Source: Saprospiraceae bacterium (GTDB taxonomy: Bacteria; Bacteroidota; Bacteroidia; Chitinophagales; Saprospiraceae). From it: a DNA stretch of 64,000 nt. A program made the position numbers and the translations under genes. Below the pieces are notes generated by a model. That model saw only the letters and a list, made by a program, of their open reading frames with translations, was not told the origin of the DNA and did not search any database. Positions 1 to 7,972 of the stretch are shown piece by piece (positions within the stretch are counted from its first letter, which is position 1; each line of letters begins with the position of its first letter). The stretch covers positions 434,001-498,000 of the forward strand of contig JAHCHX010000003.1 of NCBI GenBank assembly GCA_026129545.1, read 5' to 3'.

Positions 1-136
1 CATCGAGCGGCGAAGTTCCGCTTTTCGGACGCTTTTTTTCAAAAAATTCCACACGATTTGGGGCAAAACGCCCATTTCTTATCAGTAGATTAACATTCAA
101 CGGGTCTTTTTTGATGTGCTTGCCCTCGAAAAAAGC

Positions 137-1063
137 TCAGCGCGTGGCCTTGATGAGCCGCGTGACGGCATTGACGGGCAACAATCCGTCTTTGAGCACG
201 ATGCGTTGCCCGTCGGCTGCCAGATAGGATGCGAAGCCAAGCCCCAAGCCGTTGCGGGCTTGCGCATTGACGACATACACGGTGCGTTTGTAGGGATAGG
301 TGCCTTCTGCCAAATAGGCTTGATAGGGGCCGTAGCCCTCTTTGCCGGGCGCTTCGGCGATGTCGGCGAGTTTTATTGTTTTTAGGAAATTTTGCCTGCC
401 TTCGTCGTCGGTGTCTGAAATCCAGTTGGCGCTGATGATGCCAAGCGCATTGGGGTGTTTGCTCACATAATCAATCACTTCCACGTTGTTTTTCAGTGCG
501 GATGCTTTTGGGGAAATGGCTTGACCCATGAGAACCGAATCCTTCACATAACGCAAAGTGCCCGACAGGGGGTGGTCGAAAACGAGTTGAATGTCGGAGA
601 GCAGCGACTTGGGGTTGAGCTCGGTCCATCGGGTGACGGCGCCCGTCAGGATTTGCCCCATTTGCTCTTTGGTGAACACGGTGTCTTTGTTGCTTGGATG
701 GAGGATGAAGGCTATCGCGTCATAGGCGATAGGAGTCACTTTGGGGGTGAATCCGCGTGCTTGGAAATACTTGTTTTCTTCTTCCGTCAGTTGCCGGGTG
801 ATGACGATGACTTTCACCGAATCGTTGAGCAGTGCCGACACGGCCTCGCCTTCCGAGGCGAAGATGGGATGGATTTTGGCGTTGCGATAGATGGAATGAA
901 ACACTTGGAGCGAGGTTTCGATGATGGGGCGATAGCCATCGTCGGCGATGATGGTGATTTCGCCCGTCGTGGGCGTGTCGAGTGCTTTGCCCTGTTTGTC
1001 TTTGTTGTCGCCGCAAGCAGCCAACAGCAAAGCGAACAGGAGCATTAAGAGGGGATTTTTCAT
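137..1063 (-). CDS. PstS-like phosphate-type substrate-binding lipoprotein
   Basis: A 308-residue periplasmic binding protein. The N-terminus is a lipoprotein signal with the lipobox LLLAAC, lipidated Cys at residue 17. The body resembles PstS-family phosphate/oxyanion binding proteins: an ITIIADDGYRPII opening strand, a long middle segment with VFTKEQMGQILTG, and a C-terminal segment ending in the FASYLAADGQRIVLKDGLLP signature of this family. No pstC, pstA, pstB or phoU lies in the window, so its membrane partner is unknown. It follows a 73-residue membrane protein by 11 bp on the same strand and is probably co-transcribed with it. Family membership is well supported by sequence; the real ligand is inferred and could be another anion or a signalling role. 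Confidence 0.85.
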   Translation of the reverse strand: MKNPLLMLLFALLLAACGDNKDKQGKALDTPTTGEITIIADDGYRPIIETSLQVFHSIYRNAKIHPIFASEGEAVSALLNDSVKVIVITRQLTEEENKYFQARGFTPKVTPIAYDAIAFILHPSNKDTVFTKEQMGQILTGAVTRWTELNPKSLLSDIQLVFDHPLSGTLRYVKDSVLMGQAISPKASALKNNVEVIDYVSKHPNALGIISANWISDTDDEGRQNFLKTIKLADIAEAPGKEGYGPYQAYLAEGTYPYKRTVYVVNAQARNGLGLGFASYLAADGQRIVLKDGLLPVNAVTRLIKATR

Positions 1064-1074
1064 TTTTTCTTTTT

Positions 1075-1296
1075 TTAAAAATACTCGGAATAGACCCGCC
1101 AGCCGCGAAACACGCCGTAGATGAGCACTACCACGGCGAAGATGTTCCGAAACTCGTTCGGTATGTCGGCCATGAAGTTTTTGTCAATGAGGATATAGGC
1201 ACCAAAACAAACAAAGAAAAAGGACATGGCAGCCCCCATGATGATGAGTGGTGTGCGTAGTTTGGGGCGTTTGCGGATGCGTTCGTCGGTTGACAT
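1075..1296 (-). CDS. Small membrane protein upstream of PstS-like gene
   Basis: A 73-residue protein with a basic N-terminus (residues 1-14) followed by two hydrophobic segments, about residues 16-36 and 47-64, so probably a two-span inner-membrane protein with both ends inside. It sits 11 bp before the PstS-like gene and most likely shares its mRNA. I recognise no family. From memory, small membrane proteins of this size occur beside PstS-like lipoproteins in other Bacteroidota, often near ExbB/ExbD/TonB genes, but none of those is visible here. Confidence 0.65.
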   Translation of the reverse strand: MSTDERIRKRPKLRTPLIIMGAAMSFFFVCFGAYILIDKNFMADIPNEFRNIFAVVVLIYGVFRGWRVYSEYF

Positions 1297-1718
1297 AGTT
1301 AGAAAGTGGAGGGTTGGCGGACCGAGAGACTAGCGGACGGGTCCATTATTCAGATGCTAAATTCCGAAGAAATGGTGGAACGCAAGACGATTATTTTGAA
1401 ATCCATCTTGATTCGACAAGATTTTTTTGACAACCACGATTGTTGCCTTTTGCTTCAGATGGGTTGCGGCTCCGACCTTGCCACAAATTTGACGACGTGA
1501 AACATAAAAAAAAGCCGCGCATGAAGCCTTCGTTTTCAATAGAAAACATCCTGCCCAAGAGCGACTTATGGAAGTTTGATATGGTTGGTGTGCGATTAAG
1601 CCAGCCGTAATTTCGCCACCAAAGGTAAACACCAGCAGGAAATGTCGCTCAAAAAAATTAACCTTTTTTTTACACGGGGCTTTCCTGCTTCGCTCGGCAA
1701 GGGTTTTCCCGACGGTGG
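1297..1718. other. Intergenic stretch, no gene supported
   Basis: About 420 bp between the end of lptD and the start of the two-gene PstS-like operon, both on the minus strand. It must hold the promoter of that operon. A 91-codon open frame on the minus strand (1357-1632) has no signal peptide, no recognisable domain and a composition unlike its neighbours, so I do not call it. AT-rich runs at about 1655-1675 and 1500-1512 are the only visible features. Confidence 0.5.
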
Positions 1719-4475
1719 CTAAAACCCGACATCGAAGTTGTTTTTTCGATAGGGGATTTTCAAAAAGTCGAACGTGCCGGGTTTGGCGTTGATAGTGAAT
1801 AGGTAGGTGCCGCGCACGGGTTGCCAGCTCAGGTTGAGTTGCCAGCAGTGCAGGTCGCGGGCAAAGCCGAGGTCAGGATAGACCAATTGTTTGCTCTGGA
1901 AGTCGTAAGAGATATTGCCGATCATGATGGACCACTTCGAGGATAGGGGGATACTGCCGGAGAAGCTGAGGTTGTGCCGCCCGATGACGAAGGTGTCGCG
2001 TTCTTCCGCGAAGCCCATGGGGATGAGCCTTCGGTCCACGCCGATGCTGTAATTGATGCGAAAATCGTTGAACCAGCCGAGCAAGTCGTCTTTCACCGTG
2101 GGGCGCCCGCCTTGTGGGCCTGACGGCGGCGGCGCGGCGGGTTCGTTGTCTTTTCCCGAAAGGGCATCGCGCAATTGCCTGACGCTGAATGTCGTGTTCA
2201 GCTGCACGCCGAAGCCCGTGGTGCGCCATAGTTTTTTGCGTTTGTCAAAGACGAACGTGTTGACTCTTCGCCCGCTTTCGTCGGCCACGTATGGGTCGAA
2301 GCGGGCGTTCCACGTCAGGTTGACGATGCCTTTGAAAAAACGGAACAAGCCGCCGGTGGTAATTTCGCTCCAATTGAGCGAATCGGCCGTGATGTTGTAG
2401 GAGCCGTTGAAGGCGAGGCCGTCGAAGATGCGTTTTTTCAGCACGGAGTCCCTCTTTGCCGAATAATGCTTGAATTCCAGCACGTTGAGCAGCGAGTAGT
2501 TGAGGATGATGTCGCGCCGGGAAGTGTTGCTGGGAGGCCGCCCGAATATGGCATCGTCGAAGATGTTGTACACCAGCGTATCATTGAACTGGGGACGCAA
2601 ATCGGTTTCGACCGTTCGATAATAATTGCTGTAAGGCCGTCTGGAGAAGTCGGGCCCGAAACCCGCGCTCAGGGTGGGTTTCATCGTGTGGCGGAATCCG
2701 CGCAGCCAGCCCCTTTTGAATTGAGGGGTGAAAAACAATGCGGTATTCATGGAAATGCCGGCCGTATATCGGCCAAAGCGATAGAAGCCCCAGTCGCGCA
2801 AGGTGGTGTCCACGCCGAACTGGGTGCGTGTGCTGTCCACCACCACAATGACCTCGCTGCCATCCTGAATGGTGTCATAGACGTAGCGAATCTCTGGGAG
2901 CAGCTGTCGCTCGGTGGCGTAGGGATACCAGTTTTCCTCATAGTCGAGCCGTGGGGCCACGTTGAAATACTTGAGCACTTTGAAGGTGAAGTCCGTGCTG
3001 GCCGAGTGTTGCACCCCCAACCGAGCGCCTTCAAGGGTGCGGCGGGTGAAGAGCAGTGTGTCGGGTGTGCGAAGGCTGTTTTGGAACTTGGAGGAATAGG
3101 TGAGCGAGATTTTTTCGTACCACTGTTCCTTGCCCAATGGTACTTTGCGTTTGAAGGGGAAAATGCGCTGCATGGTGAAGTTCACGTTGGGCAAGGTGAT
3201 GTCCATGATGCGCGTCTGGGTGTTTTGGGAGTGGTTGAAGCTAGCCGCGAAGTTGTAGGGCTTTCCGGGGAAAGTTTTGGAATAGGTCAGGTTGGAGTTC
3301 AGCGTGTTGCGATACACGCTTTGGAAGTCGTTGAAATTTCGGTTTTGGTCGCGGTTGGTCTCGATGTTCACCGTGCCGCCGAATCGGCGCGTGGGGTGCG
3401 CCTTGCCATCCTGATTGTGTTGCCAAGCGATGCGGAACGACTTGGCGGACAGTTTGTTGGCAAAATTGTCCTCACGCACCCGATTGTTGAAGCTCATCAA
3501 GAAATTGCCGTTGTAGGCATACCGCTTGTTGTATCGGGATGTGGCCGCTACGCCCCAGCTGCCACTGACATAAGCGGTGAACATCACCGACAGGTCAATA
3601 TGCTCCGAAATCGGCTGATACCACCCAAAATCGCGCAATCCAAAGCCCTCCACGCTGGCAAACTCGAAATCTCTGGGGATAATCACCCCCGCTTTTCGAG
3701 TTTTCGTGATGGGGAAAAAACCAAACGGCAGCACCAACGGCGTGGGCACCCCTCCCACTTCCACCACCGAGAACCCTGTGACCACAAGTTTGTCGGGAAT
3801 GACTTTCAGGCGCTTGGTGCGCACGCCAAAATGCGGATTCGGATGGTCGCAAGTGGTGATGATGGCATCCTTGTTATAGATGGTGTTGCGCGAGCGTTGG
3901 GTCGTGTCGCTGCTCTCCGCTGCTCCGATGAATTTTGCCCGTTCTCCCAACACATAAAGGTCTTCCTGCCGGGTGCGGGCCTCGTAAATGATGCCTTTGC
4001 GGGTTTTGAAATTGTAGCGGAGTTGGTGAGCCGTGAAGTTTTGTGCGCCGTCGTTGAAATCCGGGTAGCCAGTCAGTTGGCCAGTAGTGTCGGCCAAAGG
4101 CGCGGCGCTGATTTCGCTCTTGTCGTAGTCGAGCAGAATGTAACCTGCCTTGATGGTCAGGGAGGTGTATTTCACGGAGGCGTTGCCGTAGAGATGCACC
4201 TGTTTGTTGATAGCATCGAACCACATGGAGTCTTGCGCCCCGTATTCCACTTCATCGTCGAGTGCGTCGTTGGAAATCCGCAGCCTGCCCAAATCCACCT
4301 CCACTGAGTCCGGCGCTCCTTCCGGCGGCACCGTGTCCAAGAGTCCACCCGGCGGTTGGCGCGCGGGGCCAATCGTTGCGGCAGAGTCGAGCGGCACTTG
4401 CGCTGAGGCCGTAGCACACGCAATCAGCGCAACTATTTGTAAGAAAAGCCGATATTTGCCCAACAATTTTTTCAC
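1719..4475 (-). CDS. lptD: LPS-assembly outer-membrane protein LptD (OstA-like)
   Basis: A large outer-membrane protein of the LptD/OstA type that inserts lipopolysaccharide into the outer leaflet. After the signal peptide come an OstA/LptA-like N-terminal domain (about residues 65-230, containing DAINKQVHLYGNASVKY and the GIIYEARTRQED strand) and a long C-terminal beta-barrel ending in phenylalanine (FDVGF), the usual signal for barrel assembly. I place the start at a GTG at 4475 rather than the upstream ATG at 4547: the GTG gives a standard signal peptide (VKKLLGKYRLFLQ, then a hydrophobic core, then ATASAQ), whereas the 24 extra residues would bury it. About 918 residues from the GTG, in the range of Bacteroidota LptD proteins. 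It is divergent from the amidase gene. Confidence 0.88.
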   Translation of the reverse strand: MKKLLGKYRLFLQIVALIACATASAQVPLDSAATIGPARQPPGGLLDTVPPEGAPDSVEVDLGRLRISNDALDDEVEYGAQDSMWFDAINKQVHLYGNASVKYTSLTIKAGYILLDYDKSEISAAPLADTTGQLTGYPDFNDGAQNFTAHQLRYNFKTRKGIIYEARTRQEDLYVLGERAKFIGAAESSDTTQRSRNTIYNKDAIITTCDHPNPHFGVRTKRLKVIPDKLVVTGFSVVEVGGVPTPLVLPFGFFPITKTRKAGVIIPRDFEFASVEGFGLRDFGWYQPISEHIDLSVMFTAYVSGSWGVAATSRYNKRYAYNGNFLMSFNNRVREDNFANKLSAKSFRIAWQHNQDGKAHPTRRFGGTVNIETNRDQNRNFNDFQSVYRNTLNSNLTYSKTFPGKPYNFAASFNHSQNTQTRIMDITLPNVNFTMQRIFPFKRKVPLGKEQWYEKISLTYSSKFQNSLRTPDTLLFTRRTLEGARLGVQHSASTDFTFKVLKYFNVAPRLDYEENWYPYATERQLLPEIRYVYDTIQDGSEVIVVVDSTRTQFGVDTTLRDWGFYRFGRYTAGISMNTALFFTPQFKRGWLRGFRHTMKPTLSAGFGPDFSRRPYSNYYRTVETDLRPQFNDTLVYNIFDDAIFGRPPSNTSRRDIILNYSLLNVLEFKHYSAKRDSVLKKRIFDGLAFNGSYNITADSLNWSEITTGGLFRFFKGIVNLTWNARFDPYVADESGRRVNTFVFDKRKKLWRTTGFGVQLNTTFSVRQLRDALSGKDNEPAAPPPSGPQGGRPTVKDDLLGWFNDFRINYSIGVDRRLIPMGFAEERDTFVIGRHNLSFSGSIPLSSKWSIMIGNISYDFQSKQLVYPDLGFARDLHCWQLNLSWQPVRGTYLFTINAKPGTFDFLKIPYRKNNFDVGF

Positions 4476-4781
4476 GAAAAAAGGATTCGGGATGCAAGCA
4501 AGCGTTAGTGGGGGTTCAAATGTGGTTGGATACGCCCCCACATTCAAAACGGGTTGGAAAGGCCGACATTGAGAAGAACCATGACTCGACCTTTTTCATG
4601 TGAATATCAATTGTTTATTTTAATCTTCAAGTACGAACGGAACTTTTTCCAGCATTGATGACTGACAATCCGCGTTTTCGCTCGTTTATGGAACATTCTA
4701 TCCTGAAACGCGCTTCAAACGTCGAATCAACATCATTCCCGCCAGTTTTCATCAACCAATTTTGAAACCAAAAACTGAGTT
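4476..4781. promoter_or_regulatory. Divergent intergenic region between lptD and the amidase
   Basis: About 306 bp between two divergently transcribed envelope genes, so it must carry both promoters. AT-rich stretches lie at about 4605-4625 and 4755-4780. I could not identify a convincing Bacteroidota -7/-33 promoter pair by eye. The longer annotation of lptD (start 4547) would take 72 bp of it. Confidence 0.5.
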
Positions 4782-6146
4782 ATGAATTTGAAAATCGCCC
4801 TACGAACGCTCTCGCTTCTCGCAGCGTGGCTTGTTTTGCAAAATTTTAACGTCGCTGAAAAACACACAGCCGAAACAACCGGCCTGCGCGTCGCCAGCGG
4901 CAAAAGTATGGACTTCCCCCACTTTACCAACTTACTTTCTCCCTCCACCCACCCTACTTACCGCATCAAGAAAGTGGTGCTCGACGCAGGACACGGCGGC
5001 AAAGACCCCGGCTGCATCGGCGCTATCTCGAAAGAAAAAGACAACGCGCTCGCCATCGTGCTCAAGCTGGGCGAGATGATAAAAGGAGCCTTTCCAGAGG
5101 TAGAAGTGATTTACACCCGCAAAACGGACGAGTTCATCGAACTCAACGAGCGTGCCGCCATCGCCAACCGCAACAAGGCCGACCTGTTCATCAGCGTCCA
5201 CTGCAACGCGGTGAAAGCCCCCCACATCCACGGCGCGGAAACGTATGTCATGGGGCTGCACACCGCCGACCACAACCTCGAAGTCGCCAAGCGCGAAAAC
5301 TCCGTCATTTTTTACGAGAAAGACTACCAGAAAAATTACGAAGGCTACGACCCCAACAGCCCCGAAGCACACATCATCGGCAGCGTGTGGCAGAGCGCCT
5401 ATCTGGAGCAGAGCATCCTGTTCGCCAGTTTTGTGCAGCAGTTTGCTCGCACCACCGCATCGCGTGTTGACAAGGGCGTGAAACAAGCGGGGTTCCTCGT
5501 GCTGCGCGAGACAGCCATGCCCTCTGTCCTCATCGAGACGGGCTTCCTCACCAACCGAACGGAAGAAGAATACATCGCCTCCGAAGAAGGGCAGGCGCAG
5601 ATAGCGCAAGCCATTTTCGAGGCTTTTGAGGCGTATAAGCAGCACGTCGAGGGCGCTGAGGCGGAGCAAAAAAAAGCCAATGCCCAAAAAATCGCCGCCA
5701 CCTCAAAGCAGCCCGCCTCCACCTCCCCGAAGAACGGGGGCGTCGCCCCTCCCCCCGCTGTGAGCACACCCACCACTTCCAAGCCCTCTCAAACGACCAA
5801 CACGCCAGCCTCCACCGCGGCCAACACCCAAAAACAGCCATCCAAAACTGCCGCTGCCAACACCTCAAACACACCCCCCAAAACACAAACACCCAAAACG
5901 GTGACCCCGCCCGCCGCTACCGCCGAACCTGTCGGCCCCTTCCGCATTTTTCTGATTTCGTGGCCTATGCGTATGGATACCAACACTGGCCAAATGGCGC
6001 TATTGGGTGATGTGGTGGAAGAAAAATTGGAAAACAACTACTATTATTTCACAGGCAGATTCGACACCCTCCAAGAGGCAGAACAGATATTGCCGGAAAT
6101 AAAAAACCTCGGCTTCCGCACGGCAGCCATTGTGTCCGCACGATAA
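4782..6146 (+). CDS. N-acetylmuramoyl-L-alanine amidase (Amidase_3) with SPOR-like tail
   Basis: A 454-residue cell-wall hydrolase that cuts the amide bond between N-acetylmuramic acid and the stem peptide. An N-terminal signal segment (about residues 1-25) is followed by an Amidase_3 domain at about 63-290: the VVLDAGHGGKDPG zinc-ligand motif (His71), the NRNKADLFISVHCNA motif with a second zinc His, and the VLIETGFLTN motif with the catalytic Glu. Residues about 300-385 are a Pro/Thr/Ser/Ala-rich low-complexity linker. The last 75 residues (FTGRFDTLQEAEQ, then LGFRTAAIVSA) look like a SPOR-type peptidoglycan-binding fold. It is followed 78 bp later by the MlaD-type gene. Confidence 0.92.
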   Translation: MNLKIALRTLSLLAAWLVLQNFNVAEKHTAETTGLRVASGKSMDFPHFTNLLSPSTHPTYRIKKVVLDAGHGGKDPGCIGAISKEKDNALAIVLKLGEMIKGAFPEVEVIYTRKTDEFIELNERAAIANRNKADLFISVHCNAVKAPHIHGAETYVMGLHTADHNLEVAKRENSVIFYEKDYQKNYEGYDPNSPEAHIIGSVWQSAYLEQSILFASFVQQFARTTASRVDKGVKQAGFLVLRETAMPSVLIETGFLTNRTEEEYIASEEGQAQIAQAIFEAFEAYKQHVEGAEAEQKKANAQKIAATSKQPASTSPKNGGVAPPPAVSTPTTSKPSQTTNTPASTAANTQKQPSKTAAANTSNTPPKTQTPKTVTPPAATAEPVGPFRIFLISWPMRMDTNTGQMALLGDVVEEKLENNYYYFTGRFDTLQEAEQILPEIKNLGFRTAAIVSAR

Positions 6147-6224
6147 AAAAAGGCGCATGTACCGTCGGAATTTATCAATCTTGCCCCCCAAAAGTCCTCG
6201 AACAAACAACACACCGCAACAAAA

Positions 6225-7349
6225 ATGCTCAAAATCAGCAACGAAACAAAAGTCGCCCTCCTTGCCATCGCCGCCATAGCCGTCGGTATCTGGGGATTCA
6301 AGTTCCTGAAAGGCCAAAACATGCTCACCTTCTCCAAAGATTTTTATGTGCGCTACGACAATGTGCAGGACTTGCGTGTTTCCGCCCCTGTTTTTATCCG
6401 GGGCCTTCAGGTAGGCAGCGTCAAGAAAGTAAGCATAGACCCCAAAGACGGGCAATCCATCATCGTGGTGCTCAATGTGGAGGGCGGGTTCGACGTGCCC
6501 AAAGACGCGATGGCCGTCATCACAAGCCCCAGTTTCATGGGGGGGCGAGCCATCGAACTTGAATACGACCGCGTCTGCACCAACGATTGCGCCCAAAGCG
6601 GCGATTTTTTGCAAGGCACCTCGCGCTCTTTCCTCGAAGGCATGATTACGCCCGCAGAACTCGATGTCTATACCGACCGCCTGCGAAAAGGGCTGACCAT
6701 CAATATTGATTCGCTTGCCAAAGCCAATCCCGAAAGTTTTGCCGGCACCTTGGAAGCATTGGACAACTCCCTCAAAAACATAGAGGCGCTCACGCATCGG
6801 CTCGACCGATTGATGGCTGCCAGCGAACGAGGCCTGACCGCCACCATCAACAACACCGCCGCGCTGACTGGCTCCTTAGCCACCAACAAAGACCAAATCA
6901 GCAGCATCATGCGCAACCTCGACACGCTTAGCCTTCAACTGAAAGGCGCAGGATTCGACCAAAGCGCGCACAAAGCCACCACCACGCTCGACACGCTCAC
7001 GCAACGCCTCTCCGACTTGCGCCGCACGCTTGCCACCACCGAAAGAACCCTTTCCAGTGTGGACACCCTCGCCCAAAACCTCTTGCACGGCAAGGGCACT
7101 GCCAACAAACTGCTAACCGACGAGGTGCTGGCCGAAGACTTGGAACGCACACTCCGCCACACCCAACTCCTCATTCAAGACCTCCGGCTCAACCCAAAGC
7201 GCTACACCACCGTAAAATTGAAAGTGTTCGGGAAAAACAAAACCAAAGGCTACGAAACACCGTTCAACGACCCCATCTACACGATGGAGGCCGACAGCCT
7301 CGAACGGCTTCTCAGCAAACGACTTCGGGAAAATCAGCCAGACAATTGA
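6225..7349 (+). CDS. MlaD/MCE-family lipid-transport protein
   Basis: A 374-residue protein with a single N-terminal membrane anchor (about residues 9-28) and an MCE domain (about 36-115; DFYVRYDNVQDLRVSAPVFI, then GLQVGSVKKV, then PSFMGGRAIEL). The remaining C-terminal part is mostly helical with heptad-like spacing (DTLTQRLSDLRRTLATTERT). In known systems MCE proteins form periplasmic rings that carry phospholipids between membranes with an MlaE permease and MlaF ATPase; neither lies in this window. Its placement behind the amidase gene is a common Bacteroidota neighbourhood. Confidence 0.88.
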   Translation: MLKISNETKVALLAIAAIAVGIWGFKFLKGQNMLTFSKDFYVRYDNVQDLRVSAPVFIRGLQVGSVKKVSIDPKDGQSIIVVLNVEGGFDVPKDAMAVITSPSFMGGRAIELEYDRVCTNDCAQSGDFLQGTSRSFLEGMITPAELDVYTDRLRKGLTINIDSLAKANPESFAGTLEALDNSLKNIEALTHRLDRLMAASERGLTATINNTAALTGSLATNKDQISSIMRNLDTLSLQLKGAGFDQSAHKATTTLDTLTQRLSDLRRTLATTERTLSSVDTLAQNLLHGKGTANKLLTDEVLAEDLERTLRHTQLLIQDLRLNPKRYTTVKLKVFGKNKTKGYETPFNDPIYTMEADSLERLLSKRLRENQPDN

Positions 7350-7487
7350 CAGACCGCCCCCGTCGGAGCATCACTCTGGCCGATGCTGAATAGTTGTCCA
7401 AACTATTTTGACCAAACCCCGTTTCCCCTTTTTCGATATTCACACTATACTCATCTTTCCAAGATTTTTAAAAACGATTCTCTCGCA

Positions 7488-7934
7488 ATGGCACATTTCC
7501 AACGCACAGCATCCGCCGTATGGCGCGGCACTGGCCTCGAAGGCTCAGGCACGCTCGACGGACCTTCGGGCGTGCTTTCCGGCACCCCTTACTCCACCGC
7601 CAAACGCTTTCAAAACGACGACGGCAAAGCAGGCACCAACCCCGAAGAACTCATCGCAGCCGCCCATGCGGGCTGTTTCGTCATGGCACTCAGCTTCCAG
7701 CTTGCCGGCGCGGGCTTCACCGCCACGGAGCTCCGCTGCTCATCCACCATTGATATGCAAAAAGGAGATGGCGGAGGCTGGTCATTTGAAAAAATCACCC
7801 TTCGCCTCGAAGGCGAGGTGCCAGGCATTTCCGCCGAAAAATTTGCCGAACTGACCAACAACGCCAAGGTAGGCTGCCCAGTGAGCAAGGCACTCGCCGC
7901 CGTGCCGATTACTTTGGAAGCAAAATTGGTTTGA
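7488..7934 (+). CDS. osmC: OsmC-family peroxidase
   Basis: A 148-residue OsmC-type thiol peroxidase that reduces organic hydroperoxides. The two redox cysteines of the family are present: Cys63 in NPEELIAAAHAGCFVMAL and Cys130 in AKVGCPVSKAL. The NPEELIAAAHAGCF block is closer to OsmC itself than to Ohr. I chose the start at 7488 (MAHFQRTASAVW), which matches the family N-terminus; the longer frame from 7383 adds 35 residues with no counterpart. The gene converges with the nucleotidase gene, with a shared hairpin between them. Confidence 0.9.
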   Translation: MAHFQRTASAVWRGTGLEGSGTLDGPSGVLSGTPYSTAKRFQNDDGKAGTNPEELIAAAHAGCFVMALSFQLAGAGFTATELRCSSTIDMQKGDGGGWSFEKITLRLEGEVPGISAEKFAELTNNAKVGCPVSKALAAVPITLEAKLV

Positions 7935-7941
7935 GGGTTTG

Positions 7942-7972
7942 AGGGTTTGGGGGATGCGACCCTTCAAACCCT
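7942..7972. terminator. Stem-loop between convergent osmC and nucleotidase genes
   Basis: The arms agggtttg (7942-7949) and caaaccct (7965-7972) are perfectly complementary, and a second small stem (ggg with ccc) can form inside the loop. It starts 7 bp after the osmC stop and overlaps the stop codon of the convergent nucleotidase gene, the usual place for a shared terminator. There is no strong T-run on either side, so termination is inferred from position and structure. Confidence 0.45.

Noticed and set aside
1..136. Possible gene leaving the left edge (cat at 1-3 on the minus strand)
   Set aside because: A single codon inside the window cannot support a gene; the rest of the stretch shows no coding signal.
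1357..1632. 91-codon minus-strand open frame in the gap beside lptD
   Set aside because: No recognisable feature; composition unlike neighbours; likely chance.
2466..4307. 613-codon plus-strand open frame opposite lptD
   Set aside because: Lies entirely antisense to a clear LptD; His/Val/Gly-rich mirror composition; no signal peptide or domain. A shadow frame from the codon bias of lptD.
5701..5765. GC-rich near-palindromic run in the amidase linker
   Set aside because: Explained by Pro/Gly codons in a low-complexity linker; pairing is weaker than in the two REP-like hairpins.
7383..7487. N-terminal extension of the OsmC frame
   Set aside because: The family N-terminus matches the ATG at 7488; the upstream 35 codons are promoter-like and AT-rich.
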